Assembly: GCA_046537975.1 (NCBI GenBank)
Contig: JBKHJR010000023.1
Span: 1 to 37,179 of the forward strand
DNA length: 37,179 bases
Direction of reading: 5' to 3'
Source: JAWLDV01 sp046537975
Lineage (GTDB): Bacteria; Desulfobacterota; Desulfobulbia; Desulfobulbales; SURF-16
A program made the position numbers and the translations under genes. Shown one piece after another: positions 8,443 through 16,516 of this stretch. Position 1 is the first letter of the stretch; each line of letters opens with the position of its first letter. The notes under the pieces are model-generated. The model was not told where the DNA came from. It did not search any database and saw only the letters and a list, made by a program, of their open reading frames with translations.

Positions 8443-9203
8443 TTGAAGAAGTTTTCAGCCGCGGTGATTCTCTGCTGCACCGGCTGGATCCCGGAGTAAA
8501 AGTGATCGCAGCTTTTATTCTGACCCTGGTTGTTGGCCTGTCTCAGAGTATTGCGGCGGCTCTTCTGGGGCTGTCAATAGCAATCAGTCTTCTGGCGGCA
8601 GCCAGATTGAGGCTTTCCGCAGTTTTTAAAAGGGTGCTGCTGGTCAACACCTTTATTGGTTTCCTGTGGTTGACTCTGCCCTTGACTTATGGGGAAGAAA
8701 ATCTGGGGCAGCTGGGTCCTGTAAATATCAGCCTCCAAGGGGTGGAACTGGCGGCTCTTTTGACAGTAAAGGCAAACAGCCTGGTCCTGGTATTTATTGC
8801 TTTGCTTGCCACTTCCAGGATCGCGGAGATCGGGCGGGGCCTGCGCTTTCTGGGGCTGCCGGAAAAGCTCTGCCTGCTGCTCCTGGCCTCCTACCGTTAT
8901 ATTTTTGTGATCAGCCGGGAGTATCAGCGCTTGAACCGGGCCGCCCGATTGCGTTGTTTTCTCCCCGGCACCAATCTCCATACTTACCGGACCTACGGCC
9001 ACCTTCTGGGCATGACCCTGGTAAGGAGCTGGGACCGGGCCAGAAGGGTGAATCGGGCTATGCTGCTCCGCGGTTTCCAGGGCAGATTTTACAGCGGGAT
9101 TTCCCGGAGCAGGTATTGGCCTGATTATCTTTTTCTGATTATTATAACAGTCTCTGCAGCTCTTGTTGCTTTTTTAAATCTACTTTCGCCTGATATTTTC
9201 TGA
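8439..9203 (+). CDS. cbiQ: ECF transporter T component CbiQ/NikQ
   Basis: A 254-residue membrane protein with the CbiQ start pattern (DSLLHRLDPGVKVIAAF), several membrane segments, and two cytoplasmic Ala-Arg-type coupling motifs near AARLRCF (about 168-174) and AMLLRGF (about 202-208) that contact the ATPase. It links ATP hydrolysis by CbiO to CbiM. Its start overlaps the nikK stop by 4 bases (ATGA) and its stop overlaps the cbiO start by one base (TGATG), giving tight coupling of the last three genes. Confidence 0.93.
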   Translation: MIEEVFSRGDSLLHRLDPGVKVIAAFILTLVVGLSQSIAAALLGLSIAISLLAAARLRLSAVFKRVLLVNTFIGFLWLTLPLTYGEENLGQLGPVNISLQGVELAALLTVKANSLVLVFIALLATSRIAEIGRGLRFLGLPEKLCLLLLASYRYIFVISREYQRLNRAARLRCFLPGTNLHTYRTYGHLLGMTLVRSWDRARRVNRAMLLRGFQGRFYSGISRSRYWPDYLFLIIITVSAALVAFLNLLSPDIF

Positions 9204-9934
9204 TGAACCAGCCACCTATACTTGAATTAAAAGACATTGTTTTTGCCTATCCCGGCAGTGCCCCGAACCTGTTTGACGGTCTTGATTTTGTGCTTCAGGA
9301 AAATGAGGGAGTCGGGCTGATCGGTCCCAACGGCAGCGGCAAAACCACTCTTTTTTACATAATAATGGGCCTGATAACCCCCGAAGCCGGCCAGGTATTC
9401 TTTCAGGGGGATCACCTGAAAACAGACAGGGATTTTGTCAGACTCCGGCGGGAAACCGGCCTGGTGTTTCAGGATGCCGACGATCAGCTTTTTTCACCCA
9501 CGGTTCTGGAAGATGTGGCTTTCGGACCCTTAAATTTAGGGGCCAGTGAGAAAGAGGCCGGTGACGCCGCCCTTCAAACCTTGGCTGATCTTGGTCTGGC
9601 AGGTTATGAGAACAGGATAACCCATCATTTATCCGGAGGGGAGAAGAAACTGGTCTCCCTGGCCACCGTTCTGGCCATGAAGCCCCGGACCCTGCTCCTG
9701 GATGAACCCACCAACAATCTGGATCCCCATACCAGGGAAAAGTTGCTTGATATACTTTCTCACAGAGAGGAAGCCCGGGTTATTATCTCTCACGACTGGG
9801 ACTTTCTCTCCAGGACCACGGAAAGGGTCTGTACCCTGGAGAACGGCAAACTGACTTCCAGTCAGGCTTATGAACTGCATTACCATCCCCATATCCACAG
9901 TCATGGAGATAAACCCCACCATCATGACTTGTAA
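9203..9934 (+). CDS. cbiO: ECF transporter ATPase CbiO/NikO with His-rich tail
   Basis: A 243-residue ABC ATPase. Walker A is GPNGSGKTT (about 42-50), the Q-loop is VFQDADDQLF, the signature is LSGGE, Walker B is LLLDEP, and the switch His is in IISHDWD. It powers the importer, probably as a homodimer. The C-terminus is odd: the last 20 residues contain nine His (HYHPHIHSHG and HHHDL). This could bind nickel at the cytoplasmic exit, act as a metal sensor, or buffer metal. It is the last gene of the operon, followed by a hairpin with a T run. Confidence 0.94.
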   Translation: MNQPPILELKDIVFAYPGSAPNLFDGLDFVLQENEGVGLIGPNGSGKTTLFYIIMGLITPEAGQVFFQGDHLKTDRDFVRLRRETGLVFQDADDQLFSPTVLEDVAFGPLNLGASEKEAGDAALQTLADLGLAGYENRITHHLSGGEKKLVSLATVLAMKPRTLLLDEPTNNLDPHTREKLLDILSHREEARVIISHDWDFLSRTTERVCTLENGKLTSSQAYELHYHPHIHSHGDKPHHHDL

Positions 9935-9938
9935 ATAA

Positions 9939-9977
9939 GCTGTTCGGCCTTTCCCGGATCCCGGCAGCCATTTTTTT
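9939..9977 (+). terminator. Possible terminator of the nickel operon
   Basis: GCTG-TT-CGG (9939-9947) can pair with CCG-G-CAGC (9961-9968) across a small internal loop, followed directly by seven T (9971-9977). It sits 5 bases after the cbiO stop, the right place for a factor-independent terminator. The stem is short and interrupted. Confidence 0.45.
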
Positions 9978-9993
9978 CCCGATCCTTAATATT

Positions 9994-10009
9994 TTTCAAT
10001 TTTTTGAAA
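9994..10009. promoter_or_regulatory. Palindrome upstream of hcp (TTTCAA-N4-TTGAAA)
   Basis: A perfect 6-4-6 inverted repeat centred 28 bases upstream of the TTGAC-N4-GTCAA site. The spacer length matches FNR/CRP-family sites, so it may be a second, weaker site. AT-rich chance palindromes are common, so confidence is low. Confidence 0.3.
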
Positions 10010-10022
10010 TTCTTGGTGACGC

Positions 10023-10036
10023 TTGACTTAGGTCAA
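10023..10036. promoter_or_regulatory. FNR/CRP-type operator of hcp
   Basis: A perfect palindrome TTGAC-TTAG-GTCAA lies 103 bases before hcp. FNR/CRP superfamily regulators recognise TTGAN6TCAA-like sites, and regulators called HcpR or DNR commonly control hcp in response to nitric oxide or nitrite. A possible -10 element (TATAAA, about 10057-10062) lies downstream, placing the operator near -38, so it could overlap the -35 region. No such regulator is encoded in this window. Confidence 0.6.
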
Positions 10037-10138
10037 TGAATAATCCATCCTTTTAGTATAAAAAGTGGCCAGAAAGAGAGAAAAGCTTATTATTTGAGGA
10101 TTTGCTACTTTTAATACCAGTGACAAGGAGGCAAGAAT

Positions 10139-11782
10139 ATGTATTGTTATCAATGTGAACAAACGGCAAAAGGTGAAGGCTGCACCAAAATAGGGGTCTG
10201 CGGTAAGCAGCCCGATGTGGCCGAGCTGCAGGACCTGCTGGTCCATCTGCTTAAGGGTATATCCCAGGTGGCCCTTAAAGGGAATGAAGTCGGGGTGGCA
10301 GACAGGGAAGAGCATCTTTTTATCTGCCAGGCCCTTTTTTCCACCCTAACCAATGTTGATTTTGATGCGGACCGGTTTGTCGATCTGATCAACCGGGCGG
10401 TTAGGATAAGGGATGATCTGAAAAAAAGAGTAGAGGAGTTCGGGGGGGAGAGTGACTATCCCCCAGGGCCGGCTTATCTTGTCCCTGCCCAGAGCAAGGA
10501 AGAAATGGTGAAGCAGGGAGAAAACTACGGTCCGGAGGCTGAACAGAACATTGATCCGGATATCCATTCCCTCCGGGAGATAATTGTTTACGGTATCAAA
10601 GGCATAGCCGCTTACGCCGACCATGCCGCTATCCTGGGCTATACCGATGACAATATCTACGAGTTTATCCATGAAGGCCTGGCAGCTACTCTTGATGAGG
10701 ATCTGGGGGTTGATGATCTGGTTGATATGGTCCTGCGCTGCGGGGAGACGAATTTAAGGACCATGGAACTCCTGGATCAGGCAAATACCGAAACCTACGG
10801 CCACCCCGAGCCCACTGAAGTCCCTCTGGGGGCTAAAAAAGGTAAAGCCATTCTGGTTTCAGGTCATGATCTGCGGGATCTTGACTTGATTCTTAAGCAG
10901 AGTGAAGGCAAAGGCATTCAGGTCTATACCCATGGTGAGATGCTGCCCTGCCATGGCTACCCTGAACTCAAGAAATACCCCCATTTTTACGGGCACTACG
11001 GCAGCGCCTGGCAGAATCAGCACAAGGAATTTCCGGAATTCCCCGGGCCTATTGTCATGACCACCAACTGTTTACAGAACCCCAAAGATTCCTATAAAGA
11101 CAGGATCTTTACCACCGGGCTGGTGGGCTGGCCTGATGTCAAACACATAGGCAGTGACAAGGACTTTACTCCCGTAATAGACAAGGCCCTGGAAATGGAG
11201 GGATATCCGGAAGACATAGACCGGGGTACGGTTATGGCGGGATTCGGCAGAAATGCCGTTCTGGGTGTGGCCGATAAGGTCATACAGGGGGTCGAAAACA
11301 AGGATATAAGGCACTTCTTTCTGGTAGCCGGCTGTGACGGGGCCAAACCGGGACGTAACTACTATACTGAATTTGTGGAAAAGGTACCTGAGGACTGTAT
11401 TGTCCTGACCCTTGCCTGTGGAAAGTTCCGTTTCTTTGACAAAAATCTCGGGACGATCGGCGGGATACCCAGGCTCCTGGATGTGGGACAGTGCAATGAC
11501 GCCTATTCCGCCATCCGCATTGCCTCTGCCCTGGCTGATGCCTTTGAATGCGAGGTCAACGACCTGCCGCTTTCCCTGGTCCTCTCCTGGTACGAACAGA
11601 AGGCGGTGGCAATTCTCCTGACCCTTCTTTACTTGGGTATTCAGGATATCCGACTCGGTCCGAGCCTGCCGGCCTTCATGTCTGAAAACGTTCTCAACCT
11701 CCTGGTGGAAAAGTTTAATATCAAACCGATCAGTACACCTGAGGAAGATCTGAAGGCTATTCTGGGGCAGAAAGCGGCCTAA
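10139..11782 (+). CDS. hcp: Hybrid cluster protein (hydroxylamine reductase)
   Basis: A 547-residue Hcp. N-terminal cysteines C3, C6, C15 and C21 follow the C-x2-C-x8-C-x5-C spacing of strict anaerobes and bind the cubane cluster. Ligands of the hybrid Fe-S-O cluster are all visible in conserved contexts: SGHDLRD (His), GEMLPCHGYPEL (Glu), TTNCLQNP, VAGCDGAKPG, LTLACGKFRF and LDVGQCNDAY (Cys), and WYEQKA (Glu, Lys). Hcp reduces hydroxylamine in vitro and is regarded as a nitric oxide reductase in vivo. Ribosome site AAGGAGG is 8 bases before the ATG. The upstream TTGAC-N4-GTCAA site suggests nitrosative-stress control. A cupin gene follows in the same direction. Confidence 0.96.
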   Translation: MYCYQCEQTAKGEGCTKIGVCGKQPDVAELQDLLVHLLKGISQVALKGNEVGVADREEHLFICQALFSTLTNVDFDADRFVDLINRAVRIRDDLKKRVEEFGGESDYPPGPAYLVPAQSKEEMVKQGENYGPEAEQNIDPDIHSLREIIVYGIKGIAAYADHAAILGYTDDNIYEFIHEGLAATLDEDLGVDDLVDMVLRCGETNLRTMELLDQANTETYGHPEPTEVPLGAKKGKAILVSGHDLRDLDLILKQSEGKGIQVYTHGEMLPCHGYPELKKYPHFYGHYGSAWQNQHKEFPEFPGPIVMTTNCLQNPKDSYKDRIFTTGLVGWPDVKHIGSDKDFTPVIDKALEMEGYPEDIDRGTVMAGFGRNAVLGVADKVIQGVENKDIRHFFLVAGCDGAKPGRNYYTEFVEKVPEDCIVLTLACGKFRFFDKNLGTIGGIPRLLDVGQCNDAYSAIRIASALADAFECEVNDLPLSLVLSWYEQKAVAILLTLLYLGIQDIRLGPSLPAFMSENVLNLLVEKFNIKPISTPEEDLKAILGQKAA

Positions 11783-11791
11783 ATTCTTACC

Positions 11792-11829
11792 AGCATTCAG
11801 GACTCCGGATCAGGGGAGTCCTGAATGCT
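11792..11829 (+). promoter_or_regulatory. Intercistronic hairpin between hcp and cupin gene
   Basis: A perfect 15-bp inverted repeat (11792-11806 and 11815-11829) with an 8-base loop starts 9 bases after the hcp stop. No T run follows. The cupin ribosome site (GGAGGT, 11835-11840) begins 5 bases beyond the stem. This is more like an RNA-stabilising or translation-tuning hairpin than a simple terminator; partial termination is possible. Confidence 0.6.
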
Positions 11830-11847
11830 GCGCTGGAGGTGATGTGA

Positions 11848-12168
11848 ATGCTGAAAAGAATACCTGTCTTTGAAGAAAATGATTTTTCTGAAAAAGCTTT
11901 CAAAAAATACCTGGTGCATGATTCACCCTATATGAAGGTGATTAACTTCAACTTCAGGGCCGGTCAGGAGATGCCCATACACTCCCATGATATAGAAGGG
12001 CAGCTTTCCATCGTGATTCTGGAAGGAGAGGGAGAGTTCCTGGGTGAAGGGGAAAGCAGTCTGCCGGCTGAAAGGGGAAATGTTTTGATATCGGACATTA
12101 GTGAACCCCACGGTCTCAGGGCAAAAACGGATATGAGAGTATTGGTAACTATTGCCCCGCCTATTTAA
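11848..12168 (+). CDS. Small cupin-domain protein
   Basis: A 106-residue single-domain cupin. Motif 1 is seen as MPIHSHDIEGQLSIVILEGEGEF (about residues 42-64), with His45 and His47 as likely metal ligands, and motif 2 as GNVLISDISEPHGLRA with His93. Such small cupins bind metal and can be enzymes or sensors; no substrate can be named. Ribosome site GGAGGT lies 7 bases before the ATG. It follows hcp across a strong hairpin, so it may join the same nitrosative-stress unit, and several hcp loci carry small cupins. A T-tailed terminator follows. Confidence 0.8.
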   Translation: MLKRIPVFEENDFSEKAFKKYLVHDSPYMKVINFNFRAGQEMPIHSHDIEGQLSIVILEGEGEFLGEGESSLPAERGNVLISDISEPHGLRAKTDMRVLVTIAPPI

Positions 12169-12220
12169 AGACCACAGGTTTTAAGGCTACAAGGCAATTT
12201 GACTTAGTATTTGGACAGAA

Positions 12221-12269
12221 ATGCCGGATTTCCAGAAATTTCCTGGGAAATCCGGCATTTATTTTTTTC
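12221..12269 (+). terminator. Rho-independent terminator after the cupin gene
   Basis: A perfect 13-bp stem (12221-12233 with 12246-12258), 12-base loop, and a T-rich tail (TTATTTTTTT, 12259-12268). It ends the hcp-cupin transcript and overlaps the last codons of the convergent methyltransferase gene. Confidence 0.85.
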
Positions 12270-12900
12270 TGGCAGTCAGCAGGAATACAGGATAATTTGC
12301 TAATTTTTCTTTCTGCTCTTTAGTAAATTGAAAAACAGTCTCAAAGTTTATTTCGGAAAACCCGAGGCGGGTTAGTAGATCCCTGAGGTAATCTCTCTCT
12401 AAACCATAGTGTTTAACACCAGGGGCATCAGGAGGATGAAAACTGCCGTCTTCCTTGTCAAGATCCGCTATAGCCAAATAACCTCCGGCATATAGATGGC
12501 CATCAAATTGCTTCAGAATTGTTTCGATGTTGTCAACATGATGCAGAGTCATGCTACTGAAGATCAAATCGAATTTTCCTTCCAGGTTGTATTTTGATAA
12601 ATCAATTTCCCGTACAGAAACTGCTGCCAACCCCATTTCCCTGACCTTTTTGCCGAGTTCCTCCAGCATTCCCCTGGAGGTATCAACAGCAGTAAGGCTT
12701 TTCAGGTAAGATACAAGTTCAAGACCCACCAGACCGGTTCCGCACCCGAATTCCAGGGCATCCATTTGTTGAGAGTCCAGTGGCAGCCGTTCAGCAATAG
12801 CACCGGCTACTGCTTGAGCCAACTTGACTCTCTCAGGTTGAGAGTCCCAGTTGGCCGCGGCCTCGTCAAACTTGTTTTCGCAGTTATTTTCTTGCATCAT
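12259..12900 (-). CDS. Class I SAM-dependent methyltransferase
   Basis: A 213-residue methyltransferase of the Methyltransf_11/UbiE-like type. The SAM-binding motif I is ALEFGCGTGLVGL (about 48-60), followed by an acidic AVDTSRGM after strand 2 and FSSMTLHHVDN as motif III. The N-terminal FDEAAANWD is typical of family members acting on small molecules or lipids. Substrate unknown. Two tandem ATGs (12900 and 12897) exist and there is only a weak ribosome site. It stands alone on the minus strand between the hcp unit and the kinase-like gene, convergent with the former. Confidence 0.85.
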   Translation of the reverse strand: MMQENNCENKFDEAAANWDSQPERVKLAQAVAGAIAERLPLDSQQMDALEFGCGTGLVGLELVSYLKSLTAVDTSRGMLEELGKKVREMGLAAVSVREIDLSKYNLEGKFDLIFSSMTLHHVDNIETILKQFDGHLYAGGYLAIADLDKEDGSFHPPDAPGVKHYGLERDYLRDLLTRLGFSEINFETVFQFTKEQKEKLANYPVFLLTARKK

Positions 12901-12981
12901 GGTTTTAATCCGGGTTGAGCAGTAACTTGAAGCTGGTTTATTTATTTTTTCTCTCTAATGAAAGTATGATAAAATCTGGGT

Positions 12982-13983
12982 ATGGATAATACAAAGTCGG
13001 CAGATTTGCAAACCTATTATAGCAGGTCTGATATTCTGAATCTTATAGAACAGCGTTTCGGCGGGGACAGAAAGCCGAAAGGTTTCAAGATTGTTACAGA
13101 TACCAGCGACTTTTTCCGGGTGGATTACCATGATGTCCTGATAATTGGCGACAGACCCTACTGGATCGGCAATTACGAGAAAGAAGGGAGATTCGGACTT
13201 GATGAGGAGCCCAAGTTTTGGGTTCGGCGGGCCTATGATCTCCTTGAAGGCGGCCAGAAGATCATCAAACTCGTCTTCCATGAAGAAATCAATGCCCAGG
13301 TGGGAGATCTGTTCTTCAGGTGTGTGAGGAGTCCGGCCAAAGAGGCAGAAATTCTTGACCTGGTCAGAGGTCATCCCGGGTTCATGCAGGGCTATTCAGT
13401 CAAGGATCCGGCCGGTAATATTGTCCGAATTATTGACCGCATAACCGGAAGAGCCATTGATCAGTACGTCTTCAAGCTTATTTCCGGCAATAGCCATGAA
13501 GAGTATTTTCAGAAGCATCTGCCTGAGTTGTATGAAGTTTATATTGATATGGTCAGGGCAATAAAATTCCTGCATGACCACGGCCATAAACACGGGGATA
13601 TAAGGCGTGATCATATTTTCCGGGAGATAGATACCGGCAATTACAGGTGGATCGATTTTGACTATGACTATCACCACGAAGCAAACCTGTTCGGCTACGA
13701 TATTTTTGGTCTCGGCAATATCCTGATATATCTGGTGGGGGGAGGAGATGTGACCTCTCAGGCTCTGGCAGAACAACAATCTTCTATCCTGGGACGGCTG
13801 CATCAGGATGACATGAATATCGTCTTCAACAACCGGCTGGCCAACCTGCAGAAGCTGTATCCCTATATTCCGGATGACCTCAACTTCATTCTCCTTCATT
13901 TTTCTCAAAAGGCTGAGGTCTTTTATGATAACACGGACGAATTTCTGGAAGAACTGGAAGAGGCACGCTGGTATGAAACATAA
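12982..13983 (+). CDS. Protein-kinase-like protein paired with universal stress protein
   Basis: A 333-residue protein with a protein-kinase-like fold. Visible landmarks are KIIKLVFHEE with Lys96 (ATP-anchoring candidate), KEAEIL with Glu121 or Glu123 as the helix-C acid, the catalytic loop HKHGDIRRDHIF with Asp206 and Asp210, and WIDFDYD (Asp225/Asp227) at the Mg-binding position. It resembles HGD-type kinases (RIO/APH-like or bacterial atypical Ser/Thr kinases) more than eukaryotic HRD kinases. The N-terminal 90 residues are extra and unassigned. The universal stress gene starts 21 bases downstream, so Usp may be its partner or substrate; that is inference. Confidence 0.75.
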   Translation: MDNTKSADLQTYYSRSDILNLIEQRFGGDRKPKGFKIVTDTSDFFRVDYHDVLIIGDRPYWIGNYEKEGRFGLDEEPKFWVRRAYDLLEGGQKIIKLVFHEEINAQVGDLFFRCVRSPAKEAEILDLVRGHPGFMQGYSVKDPAGNIVRIIDRITGRAIDQYVFKLISGNSHEEYFQKHLPELYEVYIDMVRAIKFLHDHGHKHGDIRRDHIFREIDTGNYRWIDFDYDYHHEANLFGYDIFGLGNILIYLVGGGDVTSQALAEQQSSILGRLHQDDMNIVFNNRLANLQKLYPYIPDDLNFILLHFSQKAEVFYDNTDEFLEELEEARWYET

Positions 13984-14004
13984 TATCCGGAGGAATATCT
14001 TAAC

Positions 14005-14490
14005 ATGACTAACCAAACGGCAGGACAAACGGAAGAAATAGTGGAGAGGCATATTCTGGTTGCCGTGGATAGATCAGAAAATGCCAAGCGGGCCGTCCAG
14101 TTTGTAGGTGATTTTTTCGGCTGTTATCCAGGCTTCCGGGTAACTCTGCTCCATGCTGTTCTGGAGCCGGATGCAGGGTATTTTGCCGATGAACAGGCAC
14201 GGCGGGAGTGGATGCACCAGCGTCAGACGGAAGGAGAGACTCTGCTTGCTGAATACCGGCAACTGCTGATTGATTCAGGTTTTAAACCGGACAAAATAGA
14301 CAAAGAGATCGCCACAGGCCGGGGATCTTCGGTTGCAGATATTATAATCAGGGAGCAGGAATGTCTAAGTTGCTGTGCCATAGTTATCGGTCGCCGGGGG
14401 ATCTCGAAAAAGGAAGAGTTTATCTTCGGCAGCACCTCAAACAAGATACTGCACAGTACCAGCCACTGTGCAGTCATGGTGATTGAATAA
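14005..14490 (+). CDS. Universal stress protein (UspA family)
   Basis: A 161-residue single-domain Usp. The ATP-binding motif G-x2-G-x9-G-S is present (GRRGISKKEEFIFGSTS, about 132-148), and the N-terminal ILVAVDRSENAKRAV carries the conserved Asp that contacts adenine. It should therefore belong to the ATP-binding Usp subgroup. It follows the kinase-like gene by 21 bases in the same direction, with GGAGGA 7 bases before the ATG. Three Cys in LSCCAI and SHCAV are not a known motif. Role in stress tolerance is known for the family only generally. Confidence 0.92.
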   Translation: MTNQTAGQTEEIVERHILVAVDRSENAKRAVQFVGDFFGCYPGFRVTLLHAVLEPDAGYFADEQARREWMHQRQTEGETLLAEYRQLLIDSGFKPDKIDKEIATGRGSSVADIIIREQECLSCCAIVIGRRGISKKEEFIFGSTSNKILHSTSHCAVMVIE

Positions 14491-14895
14491 TTTTCAAGAG
14501 GCCTGACTTCTTTTTATCTTACCTGTCTTGTTCCTAATCCTGTTGTGGCCAACAGTTACCTGGTCTATACCTGTACATTCAAATATATCAAATGCCTGGA
14601 ACTGGAATGAATTGCTCGGTAGAGCTGCATCCCCCTCCACCCCTGAAGGAAGGCAAAGGGGTGAAGAGGGATAATGTCCTCAAAGGAGAATAGCTGCAAC
14701 TACCCCCCAATGATCAAATGGACGACAGCAATAAATTGATTATTCAATTATCGTGCCAGAGTAAATCAGACTCAATCAAACCGGCTTAAACGGCCGGTTG
14801 CACCTGTAGTTTGCGATTTTTTCCCCTTGCATATAGCCAATAGTTTTATTAAATAGTTGTTAAGAAAGTGTTTAATTTACAACGGGATTTAACAT
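14491..14895. other. Intergenic region with two hairpins
   Basis: About 405 bases without a supported gene, between the Usp gene and a sigma-54 activator gene. It contains a GC-rich hairpin (14633-14670) and a shorter one (14779-14799) followed after 17 bases by six T (14817-14822). I found no TGGC-N8-TTGC sigma-54 promoter here. The rest is AT-rich and presumably holds the activator's promoter. Confidence 0.6.
14633..14670. repeat. GC-rich hairpin of unknown role
   Basis: CCCTC+CACCCCT (14633-14644) pairs with AGGGGTG (14657-14663) and, after a two-base AA bulge, GAGGG (14666-14670), giving 12 pairs and a 12-base loop. No T run follows on either strand. It could be part of a small RNA, a leader structure or a Rho-type terminator region. 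Confidence 0.45.
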
Positions 14896-16290
14896 ATGTA
14901 TAAACATAGGTTTAACAATTACTGGAAAACAGTGGTGAATACGATCCAGGAAGGCATGATGATTGTAAATACCGAAGGTCGTATTCTTTCCGTGAATAAG
15001 GCCATGGAGGAGATGACCGGATATCGCGAGGATGAACTGGAGGGCAGTCTCTGTCTGATCCTGAACTGCAACATCTGTGCTGCAGCAAAAAACAAGGGAA
15101 GAGACAAGTCGTGCGACCTGTTCAAGTATGGCAATATCCAGATGAAGCATTGCACGATTACCGGCAAAGACGGTCGGATAGTACCGATTAAAAAAAATGC
15201 TTCTCTTCTTTATGACGATAACTCTGTCCTTATCGGGGCGGTAGAGACTTTGACTGATGTCTCAGAGATTATGGAAAAAGACCAGCAAATAGAGTCTTTC
15301 CAAAGGCAGCTGAAAGGAGAAGACGGATTCCGGGAGTTAATCGGCAGATCGCCTGCCATGCAACAGGTCTACGATATGATAGTAAACGCCTCCACCTCTG
15401 ATGCCCCGGTTATCGTGTACGGAGAAAGCGGTACCGGCAAGGAGCTTGTTGCCCGGGCTGTTCACGCTTCCAGCCCGAGAAGTGAAGGCCCGCTGGTGAA
15501 GGTGAACTGCGCCGCCCTGCCCGAGACTCTTTTGGAAAGCGAACTGTTCGGACATGTCAAAGGTGCTTTTACCGGGGCTATGGCCGATAGAAAAGGCCGA
15601 TTTGAAGCGGCTTCCGGGGGATACATCTTCCTGGATGAGATCGGGGAGATTTCCCTGGGCACTCAGGTCAAGCTACTGCGGGTTCTGGATGAGAAGATTG
15701 TGGAAAAGCTGGGCGCCAACATGCCCATTGCCGTTAATGCCAGAGTCATAGCCGCTACTAACAAGAATCTGGAGGAACTTATCGACACCGGGGAATTCAG
15801 AAGCGATTTATATTACCGAATCAATGTCGTGCCTATTCACTTGCCTCCTTTGAGGGCAAGAAAGGATGATATCCCTCTGTTGGCAGCCAGTTTTTATAAC
15901 AGGCTTAAGTTGAAAACAGATCGGGATATCAAGGGCATAAGCCGGGAGGCCATGGAGATGATGCAGGACTACCACTGGCCGGGCAATGTACGGGAACTGC
16001 GGAGCGTCTTTGAATATGCTTTTGTTATCTGCCAGGAAGGAATGATCAGGCCCGAACACATCTTCCCTTATCTAAACAAAGACCGGAAGGGCTGGGGAGA
16101 AGAGCTGACAATCAAAGTGGACCGGAAAGACCGGGAGAAGGAACAGCTGCTTGACGCCCTTAAGAAGAGCGGTGGCAATCAGTCGGAGGCGGCCAGGATT
16201 TTGGGCGTGTCCAGGGTTACGGTCTGGAACAGGATGAAGAAATACGGAGTAAGGATAGATAATGCGGTGGCTGGTAACAGGGAAGGCTGA
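14896..16290 (+). CDS. Sigma-54 activator with Cys-rich PAS sensor and Fis HTH
   Basis: A 464-residue enhancer-binding protein. A PAS domain (about 10-125) holds five cysteines (C53, C58, C61, C73 and C86), suggesting a metal, Fe-S or redox sensor. The AAA+ domain (about 145-380) has Walker A GESGTGKE (176-183), the sigma-54 contact loop GAFTGA (223-228) and Walker B GGYIFLDEIG (241-250). A Fis-type helix-turn-helix ends the protein (GNQSEAARILGVSRVTVWNRM). The PAS type is common in anaerobic deltaproteobacteria. It lies directly upstream of the LeuCD-Fab-Ole-Ars genes, all in the same direction, so it may control them, yet I did not find a -24/-12 promoter before leuC. Confidence 0.92.
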   Translation: MYKHRFNNYWKTVVNTIQEGMMIVNTEGRILSVNKAMEEMTGYREDELEGSLCLILNCNICAAAKNKGRDKSCDLFKYGNIQMKHCTITGKDGRIVPIKKNASLLYDDNSVLIGAVETLTDVSEIMEKDQQIESFQRQLKGEDGFRELIGRSPAMQQVYDMIVNASTSDAPVIVYGESGTGKELVARAVHASSPRSEGPLVKVNCAALPETLLESELFGHVKGAFTGAMADRKGRFEAASGGYIFLDEIGEISLGTQVKLLRVLDEKIVEKLGANMPIAVNARVIAATNKNLEELIDTGEFRSDLYYRINVVPIHLPPLRARKDDIPLLAASFYNRLKLKTDRDIKGISREAMEMMQDYHWPGNVRELRSVFEYAFVICQEGMIRPEHIFPYLNKDRKGWGEELTIKVDRKDREKEQLLDALKKSGGNQSEAARILGVSRVTVWNRMKKYGVRIDNAVAGNREG

Positions 16291-16516
16291 AGAAAAGGTG
16301 TCGGCTTTTTTCCGATATCTCTCAACTTAACCTTGAGGCGGGGCATGTTGCGGTAAAAGATAACGGGATTATTTAATTTATTGAATTCCGGAGGGCAGTA
16401 GATTTTCTGGTCAAAATTATTAAGTTATGGTAAATAACCTTAAAATTACGCAAAATCGTTTAATATCAAGCAAAATAATCCGGAAAGACAGCCTTTAGTG
16501 AAGGAGCCATTTAATA

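Noticed and set aside
16291..16516. Sigma-54 promoter before the LeuC-type gene
   Set aside because: A GG...TTGC run near 16340 has the wrong spacing (11 rather than 10 between GG and GC).
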